Source: Diphasiastrum complanatum (taxonomy: Eukaryota > Streptophyta > Lycopodiopsida > Lycopodiales > Lycopodiaceae). From it: a stretch of DNA of 64,000 nt. The first letter of the stretch is position 1. Every line of letters starts with the position of its first letter. The notes under the pieces were generated by a model. The model was given only the letters and a program-made list of their open reading frames with translations. It ran no database searches and was not told the DNA's origin. Location: positions 36,942,976 through 37,006,975 of the forward strand of contig CM055097.1 of assembly GCA_029204225.1 (NCBI GenBank), in the 5' to 3' direction. Positions 11,201 through 23,600 of the stretch are shown here, piece after piece. A program made the translations under genes and the position numbers.

Positions 11201-12639
11201 GGCTCAGAACTGTAATGTTACAAAGGTAGTTGGGTTATGGATTGCTTCAGTGAAGGTGCAATGATGATGGTGTCCCCATTTTTTTTTTTGGACAAGAAAA
11301 GAAAAGAATCAATAAAAGATGGATCAGTATGGATGAAAGAGTTACAAACAATTGAATAAAAACAGGAAGTAGAATAACAAATGGACGTAAAGATGTAACA
11401 TATGGATACAATATATGAACACGATGAAGGTGACATTGTCAAGAGGAGATAGAAGATGGAAATGATATGGAACAAAAAAGTGAACGTTGTGGTGGTGCAT
11501 ATGGTAACTAATGTGGAGGACGACTGGCAACAATGGTGCCGAGCGGGTGGGGTCCGAGGCTTCAACGGGGAGGGGTCTAGGGTGTCTCTGATGACGCCCC
11601 AGCACAGGGGTCTGGGGGACTGCGCTGGCCCCCAACACTGAACGGTATGACTTGTATGTGATCGAGTGGGTGATTGGCGTGTCAAATCTGTTGGATTTAT
11701 CTCCTTTTATTAGAGAAAATTTGGCCTTGGAAAGGGCCCTATAAGGATTGCCACATAGGATGACAATTTTTTGGCAATGTAAAATACTAAAATAGAATCT
11801 TTTTCTGCATGCAGTTCTGTCCACACAGTCTTCAATGGTTAGCTATTATGTGCATAGTATAGTCTGTGGCTGAAAAAAAATCATAACTTTCAAACGACAA
11901 CTCATATTGAGACGATTATGGTGCCATTAGAAAGCCCTCAACGAGAGCTTTTCAACGACATCCAACATGACCCAGTTCCGAACTACGGTGAAGAAGCTAT
12001 GGCCAATCAGAATTTTGGTCGGTCAAACTTGGTCAACCCGATATCTCTTTCAAAATTGAATGTGATAGATATCTATTAATCTCCAGTATCGATGTCAAAT
12101 CAAAGTAACTAGTCAAGATAATATGCAAAAAAATTGGGCAATTCGATTTTACACCATGCAGCAAACAAAAATTGCCAAGAAACTCGAAGTATCTGCAACT
12201 CCTTCCATATTTTGTATTAATATATATATTCGAAGGAAATTTTTCTTCTTTAAAAAGAAAAAAAAATCGACAAATGAAATCTCTTCTTCATTCAGCCATT
12301 CAATTTGAATTCAATTTTAACCCTAGGTTTTGAATTCTTGTGTTTTTTAAGAAGAGACTGCTCAAGTTTGGATACATAGTCAAGAAAAAAAAGATCTAAA
12401 AGGATATGATAGTGATGAAGTTGTGCACATACAATTGTTCATGCTTCTCCATGACGCTTGTTCTTATCTAGTTTTCTTAATCTCTCCATAAGTCTCTCAT
12501 ATGTATATTCTCTATGATTGTTGATTTTGTCTTTTAGCAATTGAGGTTGGATGTAGATAGATTTCACTATCTATATACAAATCCATGTTACAATAGAGAC
12601 ACATAGAGCTTGAATAGTTTCAAACCTTTTATATGGATT
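11201..12639. other. Unrecognised intergenic DNA
   Basis: Open frames on the minus strand at 11218-11824 are low-complexity (Ser/Thr/Leu/Phe) and do not look coding. A GC-richer patch lies at 11520-11640. No RNA gene or element end was identified. Confidence 0.45.
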
Positions 12640-12876
12640 TCATTGTGACATGAAATAGGAAAATGATCTAAAACTGAATAATCTATCAAGGTATGAGCTT
12701 TGCATAACAATTGTTATCCAATTAGCATCAAAAGTAGCATAGAATTCATCCAAGCATGAAGAATGATAATTAGAAAATCTTTTGCCATTAAACCAAGTAT
12801 GAAAGGGTGTGCCACAAGAGTGGAGTTGGAATTTGGAAACCATTGCTAGCCATGTGAAAAGCTCTAAACCTCTCAT
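12640..12876 (-). pseudogene. LINE endonuclease-like fragment
   Basis: The minus-strand frame includes LHSCGTPFHTWFNGKRFSN, a partial HSSCLDEFYAT and a WI end. This parallels the exonuclease-endonuclease-phosphatase domain of plant LINEs (G..FTW.NGR ... SRLDRFY ... W). The flanking frames are disrupted and no RT is seen nearby. It is a weak, short match to an apurinic-type nicking domain. Confidence 0.35.
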
Positions 12877-14814
12877 GATGTTATGTCCATCGTGCGAATT
12901 CTAATATCTATTAGAATCATCAACAAGAAGCACATCCTCTATATCATGCTAAAGTGGAGTGTCCCAAAGGTTTGCACATTCAAAGCTTGTACTTGGAGCA
13001 TACATATTAAGTATATGAAACAAGAGATGTCATCTAGAAAGAGATAAAATCGCATATCATCATAAAGGTGAATAAATCTGTTTAAAGAATCTTTAGAATG
13101 AGGCCAACAAAAAGCACTACTACTCCTCTTGTAACATTTGATGACATAGCCACATAAATGATTATGCAAATGTGGCATAAAATATATTGTAGAATGTAAA
13201 TAGTATCCGTGCAATTTTGTTTTCTACATAGCAATTATGAACTTGGGAGTGTTAAATCTTTTGAAATGATGTCAACGTAGACTGAAAAGACTAAGCATGT
13301 CTCTTATCCAATTTCAAATGTTTCTTGTATTTTAAAAGGTGTTTTTTCACAAGTAGGATTTGTAACTTACCATTGGTGACTTAACACTTTGTTACTTGGA
13401 AACACATGTACTTCAACTACATCATACAGAGGCTAGAGGAGAATTATGAAGATTTATAGATCATGAACTAGAGTTTGAGATTTCATCCAAATATACTAGT
13501 GGTTTAACATCACTCTTCTTTCCTCATGTAATGTGTGATGTCTCATCATATTCTTCCTTAGTTGCTATATACGAAAATTTTAATGTTTGTATAATATTTA
13601 TTGAGCTAGTTTTGTTGCAATATTAAAGTACAAATATCACACATTTAATGCCATTGTGGATTATAACTATTGCATTTGGATTTTGACTAATTTTCTACCC
13701 ATACCTTGTTGCATGATTTTTTTAGTCTCAAGTATATTGTACAACTTAAGATGTGTGAATTTGCTCCTCATGTTTGTAGTTGCATATTATGAAGCTTGTG
13801 CTAAAAACCCTTCATCAACAATGTTTGTGACAAATCCTGAAAGTGCCACTTGGTAATTGCCAATAAACATCTTGTGGATAAAATGTGTCATGTGTTTGTG
13901 ACGAGAACATAAGTGTCTAATACATGTTCAGTTATTTAACATTCATGTGTTTCGACAATCTTCTTCATAAGTGCTCTTTCTCTACAAACTGAATTAGTAA
14001 CTAGACTCCAATTTAATGATGTGTGTATGCGTGCATGTTTTGTCACATAAAGCTAGTAGTAAGACGAAAATAACCATAAGCAACAACAACAATAAAAATT
14101 CAATCAATAGTTAGATCCTCAATCAGAAAGACTAGTAGTCATTTAGTATTTTGACTGAAAAGATAGTTTGGATCTCAATAGGAAGAAAATTACAGCACCT
14201 TTAACTTGAGTTTGAATCAATAAGTCTAGTATTCAAAATTTCCAAAGGTGCTGCTGCAGGTCTTCATTTTGATTACATTTATGAATGCAAATGTTCACTA
14301 CACGGCATTCCAAGACAACATCCACCAGTTTTATCCTTCCAAGAAAGAGAAGCCAACAAAGACTGTATTCTTGAAGGCTAACTACAATACAAGTTGACCA
14401 GATTTTATTACCAGTGGATGAAGGTGTTTGCACATTACAGGCTGTGTAAGGCCAACTACCCCATCTCATGAAAATGCAGCTCATTTACTCGACCTCTTAA
14501 AAAAAACCGAAATTATGATTCCATCTATAGAAAGAGCATCTTACATTCATCTATCCTTTCAATAAGAGATCACTTACGTTGCCACTTTGATTATGCTTCT
14601 TTTGCTCATTAGCAAAATAAAAGGTCACATGGTTTATTGTTACCATTCCATGAAGGTATGTTATCAAATAATCCACAATGTGGTGGATAAGAACTTGGCA
14701 TGTGCTTTCCCACCCGAGTATCAGGCCCCATAGGAGGATACATTGTCCCCTTGTGGGATTCATTATTGCTTGGGTTGAAGTTGAAAGTCACCCTAGAAAA
14801 CCGTTGCATTCGAA
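12877..14814. other. Unrecognised AT-rich DNA
   Basis: No convincing gene, RNA or element boundary on either strand. A minus-strand frame at 12939-13214 could be upstream LINE sequence but has no motif. Confidence 0.4.
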
Positions 14815-14996
14815 CCTTCAAGGTCATTGCATTTTCAATGAAGTTTGAAGACCAATCTTTGAGGCTAATTATGGTCTGCTTGCCCTTTCAAGACTGTGCT
14901 TGAAGGTTGGCCTTAAGGGCCATTGTTGCTTTGACAAAGTTGGAAGACCATCCTTGAAGGCTAATTATGTTGCCTCTTTGCCCTTTCGAGAATTTT
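14815..14996. repeat. Diverged tandem duplication, ~96-bp period
   Basis: Copy 1 (about 14815-14897) and copy 2 (about 14911-14996) share the order CCTT(C)AAGG.CATTG, AAGTT.GAAGACCA, GGCTAATTATG and TTTGCCCTTTC with scattered substitutions. No coding function is evident. Confidence 0.65.
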
Positions 14997-15573
14997 TACC
15001 GTGCTTTTCAAGGACAATGTACCTAATTGTAAATGGTTGCAAATGTTATCGATAATTTCTAGTTTCGGCTCAATCCTATCTCATAGAGATCAATCTTACC
15101 CAAATTAGGTTGTCACAAACGAAAGGATATTTAACCCAATCACCAATAACCAGCATTATTGAGATGCATATGTTTAAGATTGAGTGTTCCAGAACAATCA
15201 GATCCTGGCACAGAATCTTATGTAACTCACTCATCCATATTTTCCACTATCTCGCCAATCATCATGATCTCTCCAAATAAACAACTAGGCTAATCTCAGA
15301 GACTTATTTGAAGAAATGTGTCATCCAAAAATAGTACTCCAAAGGGAAGATAATTACAAAGATTTGAATCAAGTAGCTTTGATGATCACATGTTCTTCCC
15401 TTTGGTAAACAAAGATTTGAATGATTACAAAGAAATTGCTTGTTAAAAAACACTCACATATTTTGTATAAAATACAATAACTGCACATAAAACTATGCAC
15501 AAAAAATGCATTGATCCACTAGGGTGCTTATTAAAGTTTCGTCCACTCGATTTCAACATGCTATTGAACCTTA
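14997..15573. other. Unrecognised AT-rich DNA
   Basis: Nothing recognised on either strand. Confidence 0.4.
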
Positions 15574-16138
15574 CTGTAATGCATAATTGCAGGGATCGCG
15601 ATCCGCTGAAACCCCCTTCCGGAACGCTGGTGATCAGGACAGCGAATCGCTATCTTGATTGCTAAAAAAATTTAGAAATTTTTTATGAGGCCGCAGGAGT
15701 GACCTCATAAAAAAATTTGCTTCATAGTTCTCGCTTCTCAGCAAGCAGCAAACTTAGCAAAGGTAAGAATTACAAGGTGTGAATCCTGGAAAAACAGTGT
15801 ACGCATCTTGTTATCAAGCTTCGAATCTGAAAGCATGTGCGCATCTTGATTCTCTGGAGCAGAACAGAAATGCCATTTGAACACCTTATTTCTGGTGAAC
15901 AATCAAGAGTTGATGCCTGATGATCTGATCTACCCAAGTTGATTTACAACCATGAAAATAACAGTTAGGGCATTAATCTGATAGATTGATGCCCATATTA
16001 CATACAAAATAATAAATAAATAAATAAAATTGTGTTCCGGGAAACTCAAACAGGAAATCCCAGACCGCGATCTGGATCATGTTCCGGAACGCATTCTGGA
16101 ATGCGATCCTGATCGCAGGTTTCAAGTATGCTGTAATT
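15574..16138. mobile_element. hAT-type MITE with 8-bp target duplication
   Basis: The element spans 15582-16130. It begins CATAATTGCAGGGATCGCGA and, on the opposite strand, its other end begins CATACTTGAAACCTGCGATC, so the ends pair as CATA(A/C)TTG followed by CAGG.ATCGC. The flanks are CTGTAATG (15574-15581) and CTGTAATT (16131-16138), a 7/8 target duplication as expected for hAT. Both ends are rich in GATCGC and TTCCGGAAC words (for example 15630 and 16082). It is 549 bp with no coding frame, so it is a non-autonomous element dependent on a transposase elsewhere. Confidence 0.7.
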
Positions 16139-18825
16139 CAAGCTCCAAAATTGCTTGTTTAGGATATCATTCCAAGTTATGTGGCATTTATCATAAAGCC
16201 ATCGAAGTAACTAACCGTTTCGATCTCTGGAGGATTTTTCTTTTTACTTTTTGTTATCTACCAATAATTCTAACTTGAAGGACAAAACCACAACCATCAG
16301 AAAACATCAAACTCAAAAATCATGGAGTAGGTTTTGGGGCTATAAATCATAAGATACTTGTAATTTGATCAACCAGATCACTGACTTTTGTTAATGTGAA
16401 AAGTGCTTCCTTAAAGCTAACGCATATTTCACCATATCATGCTTAGACTGATATACAGTGTGTATATGCTACTACTATAAAAAAATTGAAGCTTAAAATT
16501 AAAACAACAAACACCAGAGTGGCACATTACATTATATATAATCGGGGTATCATTGTTCGCTTTCATAAAACCACCTGAAGTTCTAGCAACGGAAACCTGC
16601 CAACGAATTCAGGTGATAGTCAACTCATGTGATTGCGTCATATCAGATTAGCTACGCTTCTAAACCCAATGAGGATGTTTCAAGAACACAGTTTTTCTAA
16701 ATAAATGCTAAAACTAACTTGCAAATTTATATGTGCTATATGTATCTTCTTTTGTGCTGCTGCTGTAAAAATCATAAAGGTTGGAATTGCAAACACAAAT
16801 ACCACGTAGAAAAATGACACACTACATACATGTACTATTATGAAAACCTTCTTCAAACTAACTTGAATCAGATGGTCTCTAGTTACCCCATAGAGGACCC
16901 CAAGGTACAGAGGGTGAGCATGAAATCTTTGAATTTCTTGGTTTCTAAACAATGGTAAGCATTAAATTGCACCAACTACATGCTTCAGCAATTAGATGTA
17001 GTAACTACCAAATAGCCTCTTGCTAGAGCCTAGACCAACCACACAATTTTCAAAGAAAGATTATACATCACATTTAATTTCCATATAAAACCTTAAATTC
17101 AGCAAATATTGTATGCCAACAAGACATGCATCTCCATAGCAATCAAGATTCTAGCCTCCTTCAGCTGTCCATTATAACCAGAAATGATTTGAGCACTTTC
17201 AAGGATGCTAAGGTTGATCAAAATATTGGGATGTAGGACATTCTATGATTGGCCTTCCAAACTTGACGGGCTGTAACATAGTCCCTTAAAAACAGCAATA
17301 TGCAATAGCCTTCAGAAATCTGATGCTAAACCTCATCCTCAAACGCCGCAAAGAGATAAAACTAAATGGGGTAATTTGCAGGATCTAAAGCTCAAACCCT
17401 TAACCCTCCCTGAGTTCAATTCCATGTGTTGAGAAAATTCCAAGCATTTGCAGAAGGAGTTCGCAGGATGGGAAAAAGCTGAGCGCAAAATCAGCTAAGG
17501 AAGAGCAACGTGCACTTTCAATAGTAGTTCACTCGAAGCAACTTATGCATATATTCTTTGAAACATTACAGGACCGGTCTCCCAACCAAAGGCTTCATCA
17601 TCATCCTATACTTGCAGCATCGACCTATGGATTGCTTAGTATAGAAGAAAGCAAAAAAAGCCCTTTTGCTTAACCACAGGTTTGAGCCTCACACTATATT
17701 TGCATATCAATCATATTAGGATGAATATTAATCATCACAAAAAATCTTGCCTAGCTGAATAACTCTTCAATTAGGACTCAAGGAGATGCTGTGTTGATCA
17801 AAGCACCTATACAAGTGCTTGTAAAGCCTTAACTTAAGAAAAAGCTAAATACCAGAAAGTAGTGTGTGGTGTTGCTGCTGAGAAGCAACAGCAGAAGATT
17901 GGTGCAGTTGTGGACTTATCGACAAATAAACTCCGTCTCCAGAGGATGCATTTAACTCATTCTGCATGTACAAGAACACAATACTCTGTCAGTTTGCATC
18001 GAAACAAACATCCATTTCCACATCCCAACAAGTATGATCACACATACCATACAAAAAGAAAAGAATTACAAGTCTGTACTTTTTTAATGTTGCTGAACCC
18101 TCCCTTACAATTATAGGATTTAGGGTTGTAGTGCAAATGGAAATTTAAGAAATGTCTAGTTGCTTTTGTAATAGGAATTACTGGTAGGTAGTTACTTCTG
18201 CATTATTGTGCCATGCTTGTGACATGCATAAATACCCTAAAACCTTAAAAACTAAGCTACCGGGTACTTGAATGAGGTCTTTTGTGAGAGATCAACCAAA
18301 TGCATTAGATCAGTTATTCTACTTTGTCAAATATGTCAATGCTATGTCTAGGATTATACCCGACATAGACGTACAATCGTTCAACCTATGGAGTCCAACC
18401 ACACAAACTCTTAAACCATCAACTTCATCATCCATAGTATGAACCAAATGATAAGATGTCTCTACTAACGTTGTCAGTGCCCTAGAGTAGGTACAGGTCA
18501 CACGCACAAACACATGTCACGACAGCTTTCATAAATTTGTACCATGACTAGCATACAGTTTCTATCACTTCTTTGAAGGTGAAGGACAAACTCAGTCATG
18601 ATGAAGGCTAGCACTATAGAGCAAAGCCAATAAAATGAAATCCCCACTTGTGGAAAAAATAAGAAATTTTACATTTTACCACTTCAGCTTGCTCAAACCC
18701 TAGCTAGAAAGACTAGATATTGGGCACCACAAAAGATGAAAAGAATTAGCAATAATCAGCTAGTTGTAACTTGGATGACGATCTCCAGAGAAAACTGCAT
18801 GTTCATGACTATGGCAGAAAAAGAT
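16139..18825. other. Unrecognised AT-rich DNA
   Basis: No gene or element was recognised. A phrase near 18336 (TCAATGCTATGTCTAGGATT) recurs with changes near 18826 at the start of a gypsy RNase H relic, so 18300-18825 may also be retroelement debris. Confidence 0.4.
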
Positions 18826-19240
18826 ATCAATGTTATGTCAAGGATTATACCCAGCAAGTAGTGTCATCATAGGAGCTTTGTTGCAAAAAGAGAGTAACAA
18901 AGTAACCTTTAGGACTAGAAAGCTCAGCCCTGTCAAAGAAAGTATCCAACTCATGAGATGGAGTCGTACATACAAGTCATGCTTTGAAAGTTTGGAGGTA
19001 TTCATTGTAGGGATCTAGATCTAAGTCTATTTTCCATGGATCGTGATCATGTCTGCAACTAGGATAGATAGGACGTTGCACTTAAGTTGATATAATGCTC
19101 CACCTGGACATAAAGAACAAAAGAGCAAAAGTAAACTATGTAACAAATGCATTATCTAGGATATTGCTTCAAATCATATTGTGGTCATTAAGAATAACTT
19201 GCTTGATGAGATTAAGAAAGCATCGAGAAAAGATCCTCCA
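18826..19240 (+). pseudogene. gypsy RNase H relic
   Basis: Across frames on the plus strand the order of gypsy RNase H is preserved: ASSVIIGALLQKESN, FRTRKLSPVKE, an HALKVWRY-type block (HALKVWR at about 18979-18999) and finally VNYVTNALSR (usual form NVVADALSR) at about 19131-19160. Stops and frameshifts interrupt it repeatedly. It is in the opposite orientation to the gypsy relic at 0.2-2 kb and represents a separate insertion. Confidence 0.65.
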
Positions 19241-19944
19241 TTGGGAGATGGACATAGGAAGTTATGATCATGCTAAAATATATTGAAGAATTCTAATTCC
19301 TCGACTCACAAGAATCTACTAATTTTTATTGGAAATGGTAGAATGAAGAGAATTGGCCAGGCTTGGATTCCAAATTAAGGCGATCAACAATGTACACTAC
19401 AGCAATAGTGCATCATCAGACCTATGAGTTTATCCCACAACACTTTTGATGTCCAAAAGTTGAGGATGTAATAACAATGTAATCAATTTCTTTTAGTGAC
19501 AACCAAATAAAGTTGAAATTATTAAACCCTTCAAGGGCATTGAATCCATAATAAATTTACAAACTAGATGAGTGCACATTATTACATATTTGACACATAG
19601 TAGCAACAAGTATAATAGTGTCCTAGTCATGCTCAACAAGAAAATAGCTCATATTTAAAACAGTTCATAGAAAACTAGGTACAGTTGTGGATTATTGCTT
19701 GTTCAACGTATCTTTAGGCTTCATAGATTATTAGACCCATTGTGTTTGGTAGATAGCCCATCATTGTTTTGAGGCAAGACAGGTTGTGTTACAAACTACA
19801 ACCAAGGTATTGACCTTAACAATTATCCAACCTTTCAAGGATGCATTTGAGGTGTTATGGATAATGGATGATCACAATACTACATTCATAAGGAGGTTTG
19901 TCTCGGTACATTTTATTTTGTTCTTAGAGCTCATTGGACTAGGA
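19241..19944. other. Retroelement debris or unrecognised DNA before the copia insertion
   Basis: Plus-strand fragments after the RNase H relic may be integrase remnants but no HHCC or DDE motif is legible. The 5' flank of the copia insertion ends in CCACG at 19945-19949. Confidence 0.35.
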
Positions 19945-19949
19945 CCACG

Positions 19950-20630
19950 TGTAAAAATTACAGCAAATAAGGATCCTAAAACACTTGAAATGATGAGGGA
20001 AACAATAGATTATGATTTCATAAGATTAGCACAAGTTGAACCATCAAAATCCATCAAAAATCTATGCTTGAACCTCACTAAATGGCCCAAATCCTTGAAG
20101 AAGGCTTCACACGTGTGAAAGTACGGCCTCCCACAGTCTGAGTACTGTACACCAGACCTACATTCAATCCTATAATCATTAGTAATCACAAGTACTTAAA
20201 CAATTATGAACATAGAGAGCAATTGCACCATTATGAGAGAAAAAACATGAAATTGCTTGATTGATTTTGGTGAGATATCATCACCTATATATACATGATC
20301 CATCACGGTTTTGGGCAGGTATGAGTAGCCCTAAACCTATCCCCAATGCTAATTTTGGTGGATCTTTCATCCCTACCAAGTTAGGGTTGGAATCTTGGAG
20401 ATCCCTCAACAATGCAAAAATTACCAAAAATAGCTCCTATTTTTCTCCCTTGTATCTAAGCATAATTTGGACTCATTCCAAAGGTTCTAACACTTAGGTC
20501 TACTCGAGAACATCCTTATGAATGGAATCCTATGCTATTTGGCACGTGTGACAAGCCACATCATGACCATCTAACTATTTACAAGTCATATGACCAAAAC
20601 TAGTCAAGCTAGAATTGTGAATTTTTAACA
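19950..20630 (-). repeat. copia 3' LTR
   Basis: A 681-bp terminal repeat starting TGTAAAAATT and ending AATTTTTAACA, which also form a short inverted terminal match. It carries the palindrome CACACGTGTG at 20108-20117. It differs from the 5' LTR by about three substitutions (C/T near 20048, C/T near 20342, C/T near 20503) and a missing TACT. Confidence 0.95.
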
Positions 20631-20641
20631 CTCCTCCTCAC
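20631..20641 (-). promoter_or_regulatory. Polypurine tract
   Basis: On the minus strand GTGAGGAGGAG directly precedes the 3' LTR, the expected place for the plus-strand primer of reverse transcription. Confidence 0.75.
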
Positions 20642-20644
20642 TAT

Positions 20645-23600
20645 CTAGCTTGGTTCAATCATTGCTTTACTAATCACTCCAAGTGATGATCTGAACTTCA
20701 TAAAAGGTGTCTTTTGAAGTGGTTTAGTAAGTAGATCAGCTACACATTCATTGCTTGGAACATGCTCCAAAGCAATCTCCTTGGCTTGCACCATTTCTCT
20801 CACAAAGTGATGGCATATCTCAATGTGCTTAGATCTTGCATGGAAGATTGGGTTAGATGCAAGGTGTTGGGCTGATATATTGTCATTGTAGATGATTGGT
20901 GCCTCCTCTGAATCCATGATCTTTAGTTCCACCAATAATCTCTTGATCCAAAGTACCTCCTTTGTAGTGGTTGTCAAAGCTTTGTACTCGGCCTCGGTTG
21001 AAGATAGAGATATAGTTTCTTGCTTTTTTGAAAGCCATGAAACCACATCTTCTCCTATGAAAGTTGAATAGGCACTTGTTGATTTCCTATCCCTCTTGTC
21101 CCCTGCAAAATCTGAATCACTAAATGCATGAAGGTTAATCACATCTCCTCTATATAGAATCCCAAAATCCAATGTACCCGAGATGTATCTTAGAATCCTC
21201 TTAGCCTTTTTCCAATGGATATTCAATGGCTTTTGCATGGATTGGCTCAACCTACATACACTAAAGCTAAGATCTGGTCTAGTTATAGTGATCCACATTA
21301 AGGAACCTATAAGTTGCCTAAACAAAGTGATGTCCATGAAGGATCTTTCATCATCTTCATTTGGCACTTTTACATCTTGCTCCATTGGTGTGTCAACACT
21401 TTTGCATACTTCCATCTTAAACTTCTTCAAAAGACTTTGAGCATAGTTTACTTGACTTATAAAGATAAAATCAGACCCTCTAAGTACTTCTATGCCTAAG
21501 ATGAAGTGAAGACACCCTAGATCTACCATCTTGAACTCTAAGGATAGATCTATCTTGATTTTTTCAATACCATCAACACTATTTCCACTAATGATGATGT
21601 CATCTACATAAATGAGTAAAAGTACAATACCAACATCATCAAACTTAATGTAAAGAGTGGGATCATATTCACTTTGAACAAAAGAAAGTGAAATAAGATA
21701 GCAATGTAGTCTTGAATTCCAAGATCTCGAGGCTTGCTTCAAGCCATAGATGCTTCTTTGGAGATGGCATACTTTGTTCTCCATTCCATGCTTGATGAAC
21801 CCTTGTGGCTGCTCCATATAGATATCCTCTTCCAAAAAACCATTCAAGAAAGCATTAGAGACATCCATTTGACATAGAATCCATCCAAAATGTGATGCAA
21901 GTGCAATGATTAGTCTTATTGTGACCATCTTGGCCACGGGTGCAAAAGTTTCCTCATAGTCTATCCCTCTCTCTTGAGCATAACCTTTTGCAACTAATCT
22001 TGCTTTATGTTTGTTAACACTCCCATTTGCATTCAACTTAAGCTTGAAGACCCACTTGCATCCTATTACATTCCTTTGAGGTCTCTCAACAAGCAACCAA
22101 GTTTCATTCTCAATCAAGGCATCATACTCATCCAACATAGCTTTATACCATTCTTTGGAGTTCAATGCATCTTCAACATTAGACGGTTCTTCAAAACTAG
22201 ATAAAGCATAAGAAGTGGATGAGATACCCTCAACTTGTTGTCCTTTGCCTTGATATGTGAGCCTTGATGGCTCCACTTTTGCCCTTGAAGATCTCCTTGG
22301 TGTGATAGGTGGGTTTGGTGCTTGCTCCTCCATGAGCTCCTCCTCAAAACCAAGATCTTGCTCCTCGGCCATCTTCTTCTTCATTGTTGGAGCACTTGAG
22401 CCTTCTTCAAGCATATGCATATGATGTTCATCAAAGATGACATCCCTTGAAACAACAAATTTGTTCAAGGATGGGAGATAGACTTTGTAGCCCTTGCTTG
22501 AGCTTGCATATCCAAGCATGATCCCTCTTGTGGAAGATGGACCCTCCTTGGTTCTTGTTTCCAATGGCACATGCACATAACATATACACCCAAAAACTTT
22601 CAAGTGATTAAGATTGGGTTTCTTTCCATACAACATCTCATAAGGAGTTTTGCCTTCAATTGCTTTGCAAGACACCCTATTCATCAAGTAGTTTGCACAT
22701 ACAAGAGACTCACCCCAAAAGGATTTGGGCAAACAAGCATCTAATCTTAAAGCCTTAGAACATTCACATAATGTTCTATTCCTTCTTTCAGCAACTCCAT
22801 TTTGTTGAGGAGTGTAAGGACAAGAAGTCTCTTTCTTGATCCCTTCCTCCTCACAAAAGGCCTTGAACTCATTGGAGATGAATTCTCCACCATTGTCACT
22901 TCTAAGAATCTTGATGCTATGATTATGATGCTTTTCCACAAACAACTTGAACTTTACAAAAGTATCAAATACTTGAGACTTGAAGGAAAGTAAGAACACC
23001 CAACAATATCTTGAGTAGTCATCAATGAAGGTTAAAAACATGGATGAACCTCCATTAGATTTGGTGCTAGCAATGTGCACATCCGAGTGTATGAGTTCAA
23101 GAGGATGAGATGACTTTGTGATGGAGTTAGGAAACACCTTCTTATGTGCCTTGGATAAGGCACAAGCTTCACAAACCTTGTCTTCCTTCCCAATAGACCT
23201 TGGTAGGCCTAAAGCATACTCCTCCTTGATCATAGCCTCCATGGAACCCGAGTTGACATGTCCAAGTCTTTTGTGCCATAAAGTAAAGGTAGATATTTTG
23301 CTCTTCTCGGCCAACATGACAACATTAGTATCCACAAATGCATCCAGCTTATAAAGTTTGCCAAGTCTAGTGCCCTTAGCCACTATCTTACCCTTCTTCT
23401 TGATGAAACATTCATTTGAAGCAAAGTCAACATTGAAACCATTGTCTACCATTTGGCCAACACTTAGTAGATTCTTTGTTATTGTAGGAATGTACAAAAC
23501 ACCTTCTATGTTGATCTTTTTGGAAGATCCTAAGCAAAGGGGAATGCTACCAACTCCTTCAATCTTACAAGCTTCATCATTTGCTGTATAGATAGACTTT

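Noticed and set aside
15582-16130. Mutator-like (MULE) origin of the 15.6-kb MITE
   Set aside because: The target duplication is 8 bases rather than 9-11 and the terminal repeats are short, which fits hAT better.
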